From Actinomycetes bacterium (GTDB lineage: Bacteria > Actinomycetota > Coriobacteriia > WRKU01 > WQUG01), in assembly GCA_031268615.1 (NCBI GenBank), contig JAIRWZ010000071.1, forward strand, positions 1-6,901: 6,901 bases of DNA, read 5' to 3'. Shown here one piece after another: positions 1 through 6,033 of this stretch. Under the pieces are notes generated by a model. It saw only the letters and a list, made by a program, of their open reading frames with translations, ran no database searches and was not told where the DNA came from. Position 1 is the stretch's first letter; every line of letters starts with the position of its first letter. The translations under genes were made by a program, and so were the position numbers.

Positions 1-17
1 AAAAAGAGAAGTACCTT

Positions 18-61
18 AAGACACAAAGATAAGACACAAAGATAAGACAGATAAGATAAGG
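18..61 (+). repeat. Purine-rich tandem repeat ahead of the first gene
   Basis: A 13-bp unit, AAGACACAAAGAT, occurs twice head to tail at 18-30 and 31-43. Shortened copies follow: AAGACAGAT (44-52), AAGAT (53-57) and AAGG (58-61). The array is nearly pyrimidine-free and ends in the AAGGA that could be the ribosome binding site of the first gene. It could be a slippage-prone 5' leader or part of an upstream intergenic region. Function is unknown. Confidence 0.7.
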
Positions 62-72
62 ACTACCTGATA

Positions 73-528
73 GTGAAACCGGAAAAGAGAAAGGCACACC
101 TAAAGACCATGCGCAGATACCTCATAACAACTCTCATGTGTTGCTTACTTGTAAGCGCAAGTCTTTTGTGCCTTTCTCTTCTTTCGGCACCTGCCCGGGC
201 AGATGAGATACCCGTAGAAGGATACGTTGCCCCAAGTGTCTTTCCCAATCCTTCTCCGGACGCAGACAAAATAGCTGAAAAGGTAAAAGAGAGCGTCCCT
301 AAAGTAACAAGTCCCACTCACACAAAAAGTAGCGTAACAGACACTACGGTGCGAACCGGACAAGACGCTGAAGCAGTTAAGCTCTCTCTCACTGCCCTTT
401 GTGTCAGTGCACTGGCACTAATCTGTTTGTTCTTCTTATCAAGAAGAGACAAAAGAAAAGAAAGAACAGTCAAAGAAAGCAGACATCCACAAACACATAC
501 GTCTCCAAAGACAGGTCTGGTACTATGA
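73..528 (+). CDS. Small secreted membrane-anchored protein with degenerate sorting-signal-like C-terminus
   Basis: I do not recognise a named family. The N-terminus is a signal peptide: a basic n-region, a hydrophobic core at about residues 17-38, and an A-R-A cleavage motif at 41-43 before D44-E45. A short Pro/Ser/Thr/Lys-rich extracellular stretch (about 44-100) follows. Next come T-V-R-T-G (92-96), a hydrophobic segment (102-122) and a basic tail beginning R-R-D-K-R-K. This is the layout of an LPXTG cell-wall sorting signal, but the pentapeptide is degenerate, so the protein may simply stay in the membrane. The GTG at 73 has AAGGA (58-62) 10 bp upstream. An ATG at 109 gives a more standard 31-residue signal peptide but has a weaker ribosome binding site, so the start is uncertain. 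The stop overlaps the next start (ATGA, 525-528), implying coupled translation. Arginine codons are mostly AGA, unlike the genes to the right. Confidence 0.7.
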   Translation: MKPEKRKAHLKTMRRYLITTLMCCLLVSASLLCLSLLSAPARADEIPVEGYVAPSVFPNPSPDADKIAEKVKESVPKVTSPTHTKSSVTDTTVRTGQDAEAVKLSLTALCVSALALICLFFLSRRDKRKERTVKESRHPQTHTSPKTGLVL

Positions 529-1130
529 CAGACATGGAAGCAGAGACAGACAACATAACCCAAACAAATAAGAGACCAGAAAAGAAAGAAAAGAAGAAGA
601 AGAAAAGAGTACTGCTCTGGATTATAGCTATCCTTGTCTTCTTAGTCTCTTTAGCTATCCTCTTACATGAACTTGGTCTCTTTCGCTGGCCATGGGAAAA
701 GCCGCCGCTGGTCGTTGCCGGAGACTTGTTTCCGGGAAGTGGGGGAGCAGATGATGGTCACTTAAGTGACATGACCGAAAAAGAAATACAAAAGCAAATG
801 CAAGAGTTGGTAGACGCCGCTTACTTCTCTTTTAAGATAAACGCTCGTCCCATCTTTGAAAACAGCTCATCAGAGGGAACCCTTGAAATAGAAAACCCTT
901 CCTATAATATCTATCCGATGGTTGTACAAATCACTCTTGACAGCACAGACGAGGTTATTTATGACTCAGGAGGAATACTGCCTGACCACCATATCAATAA
1001 CGCAAAGCTTTTAGTGAGACTTCCCAAAGGAGTACACAAAGCAACCGCTCATATAAATGCCTATGACCCAAAGACCAAACAGCTTCAAGGGACACAGTTG
1101 GCCCATTTAGAGATAACGATTAAGAAGTAG
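525..1130 (+). CDS. Membrane-anchored protein with extracellular beta-rich domain (Gram-positive surface-operon type)
   Basis: This 201-residue protein has a charged, Lys-rich cytoplasmic N-terminus (1-28, with a K-K-E-K-K-K-K-K-R run) and one membrane helix (about 29-48). A short linker and an extracellular domain of about 120 residues follow. That domain starts at M-T-E-K-E-I-Q (83-89) and carries S-S-E-G-T-L-E-I-E-N, I-Y-D-S-G-G-I-L-P, L-P-K-G-V and A-Y-D-P-K-T. I recall this pattern from uncharacterised Bacillota/Actinomycetota proteins encoded beside surface-protein genes; no biochemical role is known to me. Topology is probably N-in, C-out. The frame is open from 399, but the ATG at 525 is preferred because it overlaps the previous stop as ATGA and removes an implausible leader. 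The 3' end overlaps the convergent regulator gene by 11 bp. The gene is AT-rich, with AGA arginine codons prominent. Confidence 0.8.
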   Translation: MTDMEAETDNITQTNKRPEKKEKKKKKRVLLWIIAILVFLVSLAILLHELGLFRWPWEKPPLVVAGDLFPGSGGADDGHLSDMTEKEIQKQMQELVDAAYFSFKINARPIFENSSSEGTLEIENPSYNIYPMVVQITLDSTDEVIYDSGGILPDHHINNAKLLVRLPKGVHKATAHINAYDPKTKQLQGTQLAHLEITIKK

Positions 1131-2799
1131 GCTCTCTTCTTTTCTGATGGTCGGAGACTAGAGCGGTTTGGTGCATTTCCAGGGCCAGGCTGATATTTAA
1201 GAGGTGTGCCGTCGCGTTCAAGTCCAGACCCAGCAGGCTTTCTATACGCTTCAGGCGTGCGCGCAGGGTATTCACGTGGATAAATAAGGCGTGGCTGGTT
1301 TCTGCGTACGAGCGATTGCGTGCCAGAAAGGTTTGCAGTGTCAGGAGTAATTCGCTGTGGTGGTCGCGGTCCCAGTCCAGCAGTGGTTGGATATGGCGCT
1401 GCTGCATTTCGTCCAGAAAGAGTCGGTTGACCGCGCCGCGGTCATCGGTCAGGAGCTTCAGGACGCCCAGCCCGGCGTAAGCCTGCAGACAGTGGCCGTT
1501 GCGGTTGGTACGCAGGAAGGTCAGAGCTTGATGGGCTTCGCGGTAGGCGGTGGAGAGGGAAGAGAAGGGGTGGGGGTCGCTGACACCTGCCAGTAAGCTG
1601 TCATCGGTATAGTAGGCGCGCATGGCATGCAACAGCGTTTCGCGCAAGGCAGGGTTTTGTTCAAACGATTCGCCCAGAAGCAGGACCCAATAGCGTCGGC
1701 GCGTAAAGACGGGTATCTGGCGAAAGCATGACTCCTGGGCAACCAGAAAGTCCTCCAAGCCTTCCAGACGCACCATGTCCATGAATTCGCGCAGGGAACT
1801 TGTCCGCTGGCTTCGAACCAACATCAGGCGGTAGCGCTCTTCCAAATGCAGACCTAAAGCTATACCGTATTCAGTCCGGGACGCTTCGGTTTCCGGCCCG
1901 GAATCCAACAGCTCATCTAAAATCATGCGGCGATAGTGCAGGTGCTTTTTCTGGAATTCCCGGTACAGCTGTCTGCGCAAAACATAGGTGGCAGCGACGG
2001 TTTCTAATTGGGCAATGCGCGCACCGCTAAGTTCCGAACCTTCCGTGTCAGAGAGGACCAGCAGTTGGGCTACGACTTCATCGGCTGCCTTGACCGGGAA
2101 AAAGAGGATACGGGGATGGGGTTGTGCGCCGTGGGAATGGGGAGGCGTCCAACTGCTGCCAAACGCCGGCTCTTGTGCGCGGGAATATCCCAGAATCTGA
2201 TGGTTTGTCAGGTCTCTTGCGCGAAAATCGGCGAGCAGGGTCTTCCAATCGACGCCGGGGCTGAAATCGGTCAGACGCCAATCGCGGTTCATAATCGCCA
2301 TCGGTTGTTCTGATATGTGGTGCAGGGCAGCGCAGAGATTCGCAAAGGTTTTTTCCTGAACCAGTGATTCCGTTAAGGTACGGTGAAAATGCTCTGCTGT
2401 ATCCAGCTCGGTCAGATGGCAGCGCAGGATTGCCTGGGAGATGGGCGCTATGGTTTCGCTCCAGCTGTAATGGTTCGGGTTGACGATGATGGGCAGGTGG
2501 TAGTGGTCGCACAGGGCGCGAATTGTGTCATTAAGATACCTCCGGTATTTCTGTTTCGTCAAAATGCCGGCAATGTTTTTGCGCGCCAGGCGTTTGAGGT
2601 AGTCGGGCGTGATAGTGCTTTCCCAAAAGTCGCCAATAGTCAACAGTTCGTCTGCATGAACCCATCGGTCCATACGAACGGTATCCATGATGGTAACGGA
2701 GGTGATGGGCCGGGTAAGGGATTGTTCGTCGCCAAGGATTTCGGCCTGTTTGCAGACCTCTAACTGTAATACATCGCCTACTTGCAAGCGTTGAGGCAT
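1120..2799 (-). CDS. PucR/CdaR-type transcriptional regulator
   Basis: This 559-residue protein has PucR-family architecture. An N-terminal purine-catabolism-regulator-like domain (about 5-125) includes M-P-Q-R-L-Q-V-G-D-V-L and G-I-L-T-K-Q. A GAF-like middle section (about 140-270) and a CdaR GGDEF-like region (about 285-420) follow. The C-terminal HTH_30 helix-turn-helix (about 480-545) has S-Y-A-E-T, H-V-N-T-L-R-A-R-L-K-R-I-E and a final L-N-I-S-L-A-L. Family members are cytoplasmic and usually activate divergent catabolic genes in response to a substrate or nitrogen signal. The frame opens at a TTG at 2829. I chose the ATG at 2797-2799 because AAAGGAA sits 9 bp upstream of it and the conserved domain begins right after. 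The gene diverges from the carbamoyltransferase operon, its likely target, and a promoter and dyads lie between them. Its stop overlaps the convergent membrane-protein gene. The family call is firm; the effector is unknown. Confidence 0.92.
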   Translation of the reverse strand: MPQRLQVGDVLQLEVCKQAEILGDEQSLTRPITSVTIMDTVRMDRWVHADELLTIGDFWESTITPDYLKRLARKNIAGILTKQKYRRYLNDTIRALCDHYHLPIIVNPNHYSWSETIAPISQAILRCHLTELDTAEHFHRTLTESLVQEKTFANLCAALHHISEQPMAIMNRDWRLTDFSPGVDWKTLLADFRARDLTNHQILGYSRAQEPAFGSSWTPPHSHGAQPHPRILFFPVKAADEVVAQLLVLSDTEGSELSGARIAQLETVAATYVLRRQLYREFQKKHLHYRRMILDELLDSGPETEASRTEYGIALGLHLEERYRLMLVRSQRTSSLREFMDMVRLEGLEDFLVAQESCFRQIPVFTRRRYWVLLLGESFEQNPALRETLLHAMRAYYTDDSLLAGVSDPHPFSSLSTAYREAHQALTFLRTNRNGHCLQAYAGLGVLKLLTDDRGAVNRLFLDEMQQRHIQPLLDWDRDHHSELLLTLQTFLARNRSYAETSHALFIHVNTLRARLKRIESLLGLDLNATAHLLNISLALEMHQTALVSDHQKRREPTS

Positions 2800-2808
2800 G
2801 GGTTCACG

Positions 2809-2815
2809 TTCCTTT
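2809..2815 (-). promoter_or_regulatory. Ribosome binding site of the PucR-type regulator
   Basis: On the - strand this reads AAAGGAA, 9 bp before the ATG at 2799. It decides between that ATG and the in-frame TTG at 2829, which would place this site inside the coding region. Confidence 0.75.
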
Positions 2816-2829
2816 GTATAAGCGTACAA
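2814..2829. promoter_or_regulatory. Inverted repeat TTGTA-N6-TACAA, candidate operator
   Basis: TTGTA (2814-2818) and TACAA (2825-2829) form a perfect 5-bp dyad separated by 6 bp, in the 5' leader of the regulator gene and touching its ribosome binding site. That position would suit autoregulation. No binding site is established for this protein, so the role is inferred. Confidence 0.4.
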
Positions 2830-2830
2830 T

Positions 2831-2842
2831 TTTACGAGTAAA
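2831..2842. promoter_or_regulatory. Inverted repeat TTTAC-GA-GTAAA, candidate operator
   Basis: This is a perfect 5-bp dyad with a 2-bp centre, over the expected transcription start of the regulator promoter. The same half-site recurs as GTAAA at 2868-2872 and TTTAC at 2895-2899 within the divergent region. The recurrence suggests a spaced set of regulator half-sites, though the AT-rich sequence makes chance possible. Confidence 0.4.
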
Positions 2843-2844
2843 TG

Positions 2845-2872
2845 ATTATAGCATTGTCCAATTGCAGGTAAA
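2845..2872 (-). promoter_or_regulatory. Predicted sigma-70-type promoter for the PucR-type regulator
   Basis: On the - strand, TTTACC (2872-2867) serves as -35 and a perfect TATAAT (2850-2845) as -10, with a 16-bp spacer. Transcription would begin near 2838, giving a leader of about 39 bases before the ATG at 2799. The -35 box lies next to the -35 of the divergent promoter. Confidence 0.6.
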
Positions 2873-2889
2873 CGCGTTCTTTCTATACA
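2862..2889 (+). promoter_or_regulatory. Weak predicted promoter for the catabolic operon
   Basis: TTGCAG (2862-2867) and TATACA (2884-2889) are 16 bp apart. The -35 matches consensus at only three of six positions and the -10 at four, which fits a promoter that needs an activator such as the divergent PucR-type protein. A start near 2896 would leave a leader of roughly 30 bases before the ATG at 2928. Confidence 0.4.
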
Positions 2890-2927
2890 CTAACTTTACA
2901 GGGAAGAGAGATTCCACAGAAAAGAAT

Positions 2928-3923
2928 ATGTTTCTGCGTGTCATCGCGGGACCAATCCCGGACAGAAAGGACGTACAAGAGGTGCGCTGTAATTTTCAAG
3001 GTAAAGATTATTTGGCTTTCAAAGACATGAGCCCCGAAGAATTGGCGTTTGTCACCAAGCTGGCGTTGGACTTCAAGAAAAAATGGACCGCGCGTGAGCC
3101 ACACGAGTATTTCCGAGGTCAGGTCTGGGCTGCGCTGTTTGAGAAAAACAGCACGCGCACGCGCAACGCTCTGGAGCGTGCCGCGGCTGATTTGGGCATC
3201 CGGCTGGTCTATCTGCGCCCCGATGAAATGCAGATGACACGCGGCGAGCCTCTGAAAGATACGGCTCGTATTCTGGACCGCTATTTTGACGGTCTGTTCA
3301 TTCGTACCTTTGGACATGAAATCGTTGAAGAATGTGCCGCCTGGATGCGCCATCCCGTCATAAATGGCCTGACGTCTCTGGCGCACCCCACCCAGGGCAT
3401 TGCGGACATCATGACGATACAAGAGAAAAAGGGGGACTGCCGGGGGCTGAAATTATGCTATGCCGGCAACCTTTATAACGTCGCCTACACCACGATGATT
3501 GCCTGTGCGTCCTTTGGTATCCACATGGATCTGGCCTGTCCGACCGAGCTGGTTCCGAACGCTGACCTGTGGGACGAGACACAGCGGCGCGCGGCGGTCA
3601 GCGGCGCGCGGATTCGCCTGATACAGGACTTTGACCAGGCGCTGGCAGGCGCAGACATTGTGTACGGCATGTCGCATTACAGCATGGGACAGAGCGACGA
3701 AGAGGTGTCCCACCTGAAAGCGATATTTGCGCCCTATCAAATTACCACCGAAGCGATGGCGAAAGCCAAACCCGACGCTCTGTTCATGCACTGTCTACCC
3801 GCACATCGCGGCGAAGAAGTCACGGATGAAGTTATGGAAAGCCCCCAGTCGGTAATTTTCGATGAGGGGGAAAACCGCATGCACGCTATCAAAGCGATTT
3901 TGAGTGTCGTCGCCGTGAGCTAG
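2928..3923 (+). CDS. Ornithine-carbamoyltransferase-like catabolic carbamoyltransferase, substrate unassigned
   Basis: This is a 331-residue aspartate/ornithine carbamoyltransferase-family enzyme of normal length. Carbamoyl-phosphate residues are all present: S-T-R-T-R (75-79), R126, H-P-T-Q (153-156), H-C-L-P-A (288-292) and E-N-R (315-317). Overall it is closer to ornithine than aspartate transcarbamylase, with S-M-G at 252-254 and F-D-E-G-E-N-R near the end. The segment before S-M-G reads Y-G-M-S-H-Y, where true ornithine enzymes have T-D-V-W-V. Met248 thus replaces the Asp (D231 in E. coli) that binds the ornithine amino group, so the carbamoyl acceptor is probably not ornithine. The likely role is phosphorolysis of a ureido compound to carbamoyl phosphate, given the amidinohydrolase 52 bp downstream. 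The frame is open from 2814, but the ATG at 2928 gives a family-like N-terminus. Its ribosome binding site is weak; GGGAAGAGAG at 2901-2910 is rather far upstream. Putrescine or YgeW-like carbamoyltransferases are alternatives. Confidence 0.88.
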   Translation: MFLRVIAGPIPDRKDVQEVRCNFQGKDYLAFKDMSPEELAFVTKLALDFKKKWTAREPHEYFRGQVWAALFEKNSTRTRNALERAAADLGIRLVYLRPDEMQMTRGEPLKDTARILDRYFDGLFIRTFGHEIVEECAAWMRHPVINGLTSLAHPTQGIADIMTIQEKKGDCRGLKLCYAGNLYNVAYTTMIACASFGIHMDLACPTELVPNADLWDETQRRAAVSGARIRLIQDFDQALAGADIVYGMSHYSMGQSDEEVSHLKAIFAPYQITTEAMAKAKPDALFMHCLPAHRGEEVTDEVMESPQSVIFDEGENRMHAIKAILSVVAVS

Positions 3924-3960
3924 ATTCCAGGCGCCTATCCTACACAAAAACCACCGATGA

Positions 3961-3966
3961 GAGGAG
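3961..3966 (+). promoter_or_regulatory. Ribosome binding site of the amidinohydrolase gene
   Basis: GAGGAG lies 9 bp before the ATG at 3976, within the 52-bp gap after the carbamoyltransferase stop. I see no terminator hairpin in that gap, so transcription probably reads through. Confidence 0.7.
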
Positions 3967-3975
3967 TATCGTCCC

Positions 3976-4905
3976 ATGTCAGTTGTTGAAACATCCCCCA
4001 CACTGAAAACCCCTGAAACGCCAAAAGCCGCGCTCGCCGTCTATGTCTCCAACGCGACCAACACCCTGCGCGAGGTGATTTGTTGCCCGCCCACCTACTA
4101 TGTCTTTAACGCGATTAACGAAATCACCAAAGCCTGGATGGAACAGGGCGAAACCGAGCGCAACGAACAGATGGTGACGGAATGGCGCTCCATGACCGAC
4201 GCCTACCGCGACCTGGGGGTTACGGTTCACGAGGTGGCCCCGGACCCGAACCTGGAAGTCATGACCTTCACGCGCGACTTTGGCGCTATGGTACGCGAAG
4301 GCGCCATCATCGGGCATTTCCGCCATCCCGTGCGCCAGGCTGAAACCGCGCGCTATGAGGCGAAACTGAAAGAGCTGGGCGTACCCATTGTGGCACGTTG
4401 CAACGCCGGTTGTTTTGAGGGCGGAGACTTCTGGATGCTCGACGACCACACGCTGGCCTTCGGCCTGGTGGACCGCACTGACCTGTTCGGCGTCGCCAAC
4501 CTGCGCGAGCAGCTGGAAAAATACGGCTACACCGTTGTTGGCGTGCCCGTCCCGCCCGACAACTTGCACCTGGATATGGTGTTCAACATCGTGGCGCCGG
4601 GCATTTGCCTGGCAGTCACGCAACAGCTGCCCCATCCCTTCCTGGAAATGCTGCGCCGTCGCCACTTCACGATTATTGACGTTGCTCCGGAACTGGTCTT
4701 TCAGCATGGCGCCAACGTCCAGGCGCTGGGAGACGGCCGGGTGCTGGGTATCAAAAACAACGCGACGGTCAACGCCGCCCTGAAAGCCGAGGGGCTGGAT
4801 GTCATTGAGCTGGAGCTGGCCCAGCTGCTGAAAGCCGGAGGAGGTCCGCATTGCTCGACCTTTCCCGTGCGCCGTGACCCCAGTCCGACGGAGGTTGACA
4901 AATGA
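3976..4905 (+). CDS. Amidinohydrolase/amidinotransferase-fold enzyme (arginine deiminase / DDAH-like)
   Basis: This 309-residue member of the guanidine-modifying superfamily (Pfam Amidinotransf type) appears catalytically intact. It has F-T-R-D (98-101), F-E-G-G-D (147-151), L-H-L-D (197-200, His198) and the nucleophile Cys293 in G-G-G-P-H-C-S-T (288-295). Enzymes of this type use a Cys thiouronium intermediate to remove ammonia or an alkylamine from a guanidino group, leaving a ureido product, or to transfer the amidino group. It is shorter than classical arginine deiminase (about 400 residues) and lies nearer dimethylargininase- and citrulline-hydrolase-type proteins. It has no signal peptide, so it should be cytosolic. 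The ATG at 3976 has GAGGAG 9 bp upstream. The gene sits between the carbamoyltransferase and a dehydrogenase whose start overlaps its stop (ATGA). Its product is the probable substrate of the carbamoyltransferase. Arginine, methylarginine, agmatine or another guanidino acid are possible substrates; sequence alone does not decide. Confidence 0.88.
   Translation: MSVVETSPTLKTPETPKAALAVYVSNATNTLREVICCPPTYYVFNAINEITKAWMEQGETERNEQMVTEWRSMTDAYRDLGVTVHEVAPDPNLEVMTFTRDFGAMVREGAIIGHFRHPVRQAETARYEAKLKELGVPIVARCNAGCFEGGDFWMLDDHTLAFGLVDRTDLFGVANLREQLEKYGYTVVGVPVPPDNLHLDMVFNIVAPGICLAVTQQLPHPFLEMLRRRHFTIIDVAPELVFQHGANVQALGDGRVLGIKNNATVNAALKAEGLDVIELELAQLLKAGGGPHCSTFPVRRDPSPTEVDK
4890..4894 (+). promoter_or_regulatory. 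Ribosome binding site of the dehydrogenase gene
   Basis: GGAGG sits 7 bp before the ATG at 4902, inside the end of the amidinohydrolase gene. This strong site supports the long N-terminus of the dehydrogenase and coupled translation through the ATGA overlap. Confidence 0.8.
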
Positions 4906-6029
4906 GGGATACCACAGAAGTGAGTACGTCCATTGGCCCCGATTCCACCGTTTCAGCTGACCACAGCGTGCCCGACAGCAAAGGCAAACGCTGGCATATT
5001 CTGATTAGCGACTATCCTGATTCGATGATGGCCAGTCATGATATGGAAATAGCGCTATTGCGCCAAGCGCTGGAAGGGCCGGAGGCTGGGGAAACGGCTC
5101 GTCCGGTTGACGTGGAAGTCTATGCCTTCCAGGAGACGGCACGTGTGGAATTTACCAAAAAACTTGCGTGGGCAGACGCTGTATTGACGGCCTTCACACC
5201 GATTAACGCCGGGTTGTTGTTAGCTTGCCCGCGTCTGAAAATCATTTCCTTGAACGCAACCGGATACGACAATGTGGACCTAAACGCCGCGACGCAATGC
5301 GGCGTCGGCGTCAGCCCAGTGGGAGAATACTGTACCCACGACGTTGCGGAATACACCCTTGCCTTGCTGTTGGCGCTTTTGAAAAATCTGAAACATTACG
5401 GCGACGAAGTCAGTCGGCGAGAAATCTGGAGCTATAGCTCTGTCCGGCCAAACCCCCGACTTTCTGACTTGACGGTGGCAATTTTTGGTCTTGGCCGTAT
5501 CGGGCGCGCCGTGGCAAGCAAGCTTCAGAGCCTTAAGCCTACGGTCATTGCGCACGACCCCTACGTTGACCCGGCGCTGGCCGCAAAGCTGGGGGTAGCG
5601 TTGGTGAGCAAAGAGGAAGCCTTGGCACGCGGAGACGTCATCAGCAATCACATGAAGTTAGATACGGACACCCGCGCCTACTTCGGCGCGGATGAGTTCG
5701 CGGCGATGGCACGCCACCCGTATTTTCTGAATCTGGGACGGGGACTTAGCGTTGATGAAGAAGCGCTGGCCACCGCCTTAGATGAAGGCCGCGTATCCGG
5801 GGCAGGTCTGGACGTACTCACTGATGAAACTCCTCGGCTGAAACAGCATTGCTTAAATGGGCGCGATAACGTGATTATTACGCCGCATGCCGCTTTTTAT
5901 ACGACATCGGCGGTGGAGGATTTGCAACGGATTTCGGTCATGAACATTGCGTATTTTCTGCGTGGGGAAACGGAGAAGGTGTTTCGTCTGGTTAATAATC
6001 CGGACAGGTCCATAAGGAGAGAGAGGTAA
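4902..6029 (+). CDS. D-isomer-specific 2-hydroxyacid dehydrogenase (NAD-dependent)
   Basis: This 375-residue protein has the D-2-hydroxyacid dehydrogenase layout. A catalytic lobe (about 30-135) is followed by a Rossmann lobe with G-L-G-R-I-G (196-201) and Asp219 after beta-2, which favours NAD over NADP. Expected catalytic residues are Arg280 in N-L-G-R-G, Glu309 in D-V-L-T-D-E-T-P and His329 in T-P-H-A. The usual S-L-H-x-P-L-T segment is altered to S-N-H-M-K-L-D (248-254), and a hydrophilic extension of about 28 residues precedes the first beta strand. Such enzymes interconvert 2-oxo and D-2-hydroxy acids; Y-C-T-H-D-V-A-E resembles the CtBP-like branch. The start is fixed by GGAGG at 4890-4894 and the ATGA overlap with the amidinohydrolase gene. 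The transporter gene follows after 4 bp. It probably reduces or oxidises a pathway acid or balances NAD; the substrate is unknown. Confidence 0.9.
   Translation: MRDTTEVSTSIGPDSTVSADHSVPDSKGKRWHILISDYPDSMMASHDMEIALLRQALEGPEAGETARPVDVEVYAFQETARVEFTKKLAWADAVLTAFTPINAGLLLACPRLKIISLNATGYDNVDLNAATQCGVGVSPVGEYCTHDVAEYTLALLLALLKNLKHYGDEVSRREIWSYSSVRPNPRLSDLTVAIFGLGRIGRAVASKLQSLKPTVIAHDPYVDPALAAKLGVALVSKEEALARGDVISNHMKLDTDTRAYFGADEFAAMARHPYFLNLGRGLSVDEEALATALDEGRVSGAGLDVLTDETPRLKQHCLNGRDNVIITPHAAFYTTSAVEDLQRISVMNIAYFLRGETEKVFRLVNNPDRSIRRER
6014..6026 (+). promoter_or_regulatory. Ribosome binding site of the transporter gene
   Basis: AAGGAGAGAGAGG lies just before the dehydrogenase stop and ends 7 bp before the ATG at 6034. 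It offers two purine-rich pairing options and supports that start. Confidence 0.75.
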
Positions 6030-6033
6030 GGCT

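Noticed and set aside
2814..2927. Upstream in-frame extension of the carbamoyltransferase to an earlier start at 2814
   Set aside because: The extra 38 residues do not resemble the family N-terminus and would cover the divergent promoter region and the candidate operators.
2883..3422. Open frame of 179 codons on the - strand opposite the carbamoyltransferase start
   Set aside because: No family motif, and it overlaps a gene with clear catalytic signatures; treated as a shadow frame.
3924..3975. Possible terminator between the carbamoyltransferase and amidinohydrolase genes
   Set aside because: Only a short GGCGCC palindrome is present, with no stable hairpin followed by a T-run, so a single operon is more likely.
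3979..4851. Long open frame (290 codons) on the - strand opposite the amidinohydrolase
   Set aside because: It mirrors almost the whole + strand gene, gives a His/Val/Gln-rich protein with no recognisable motif, and is the usual artefact of GC-rich coding DNA.
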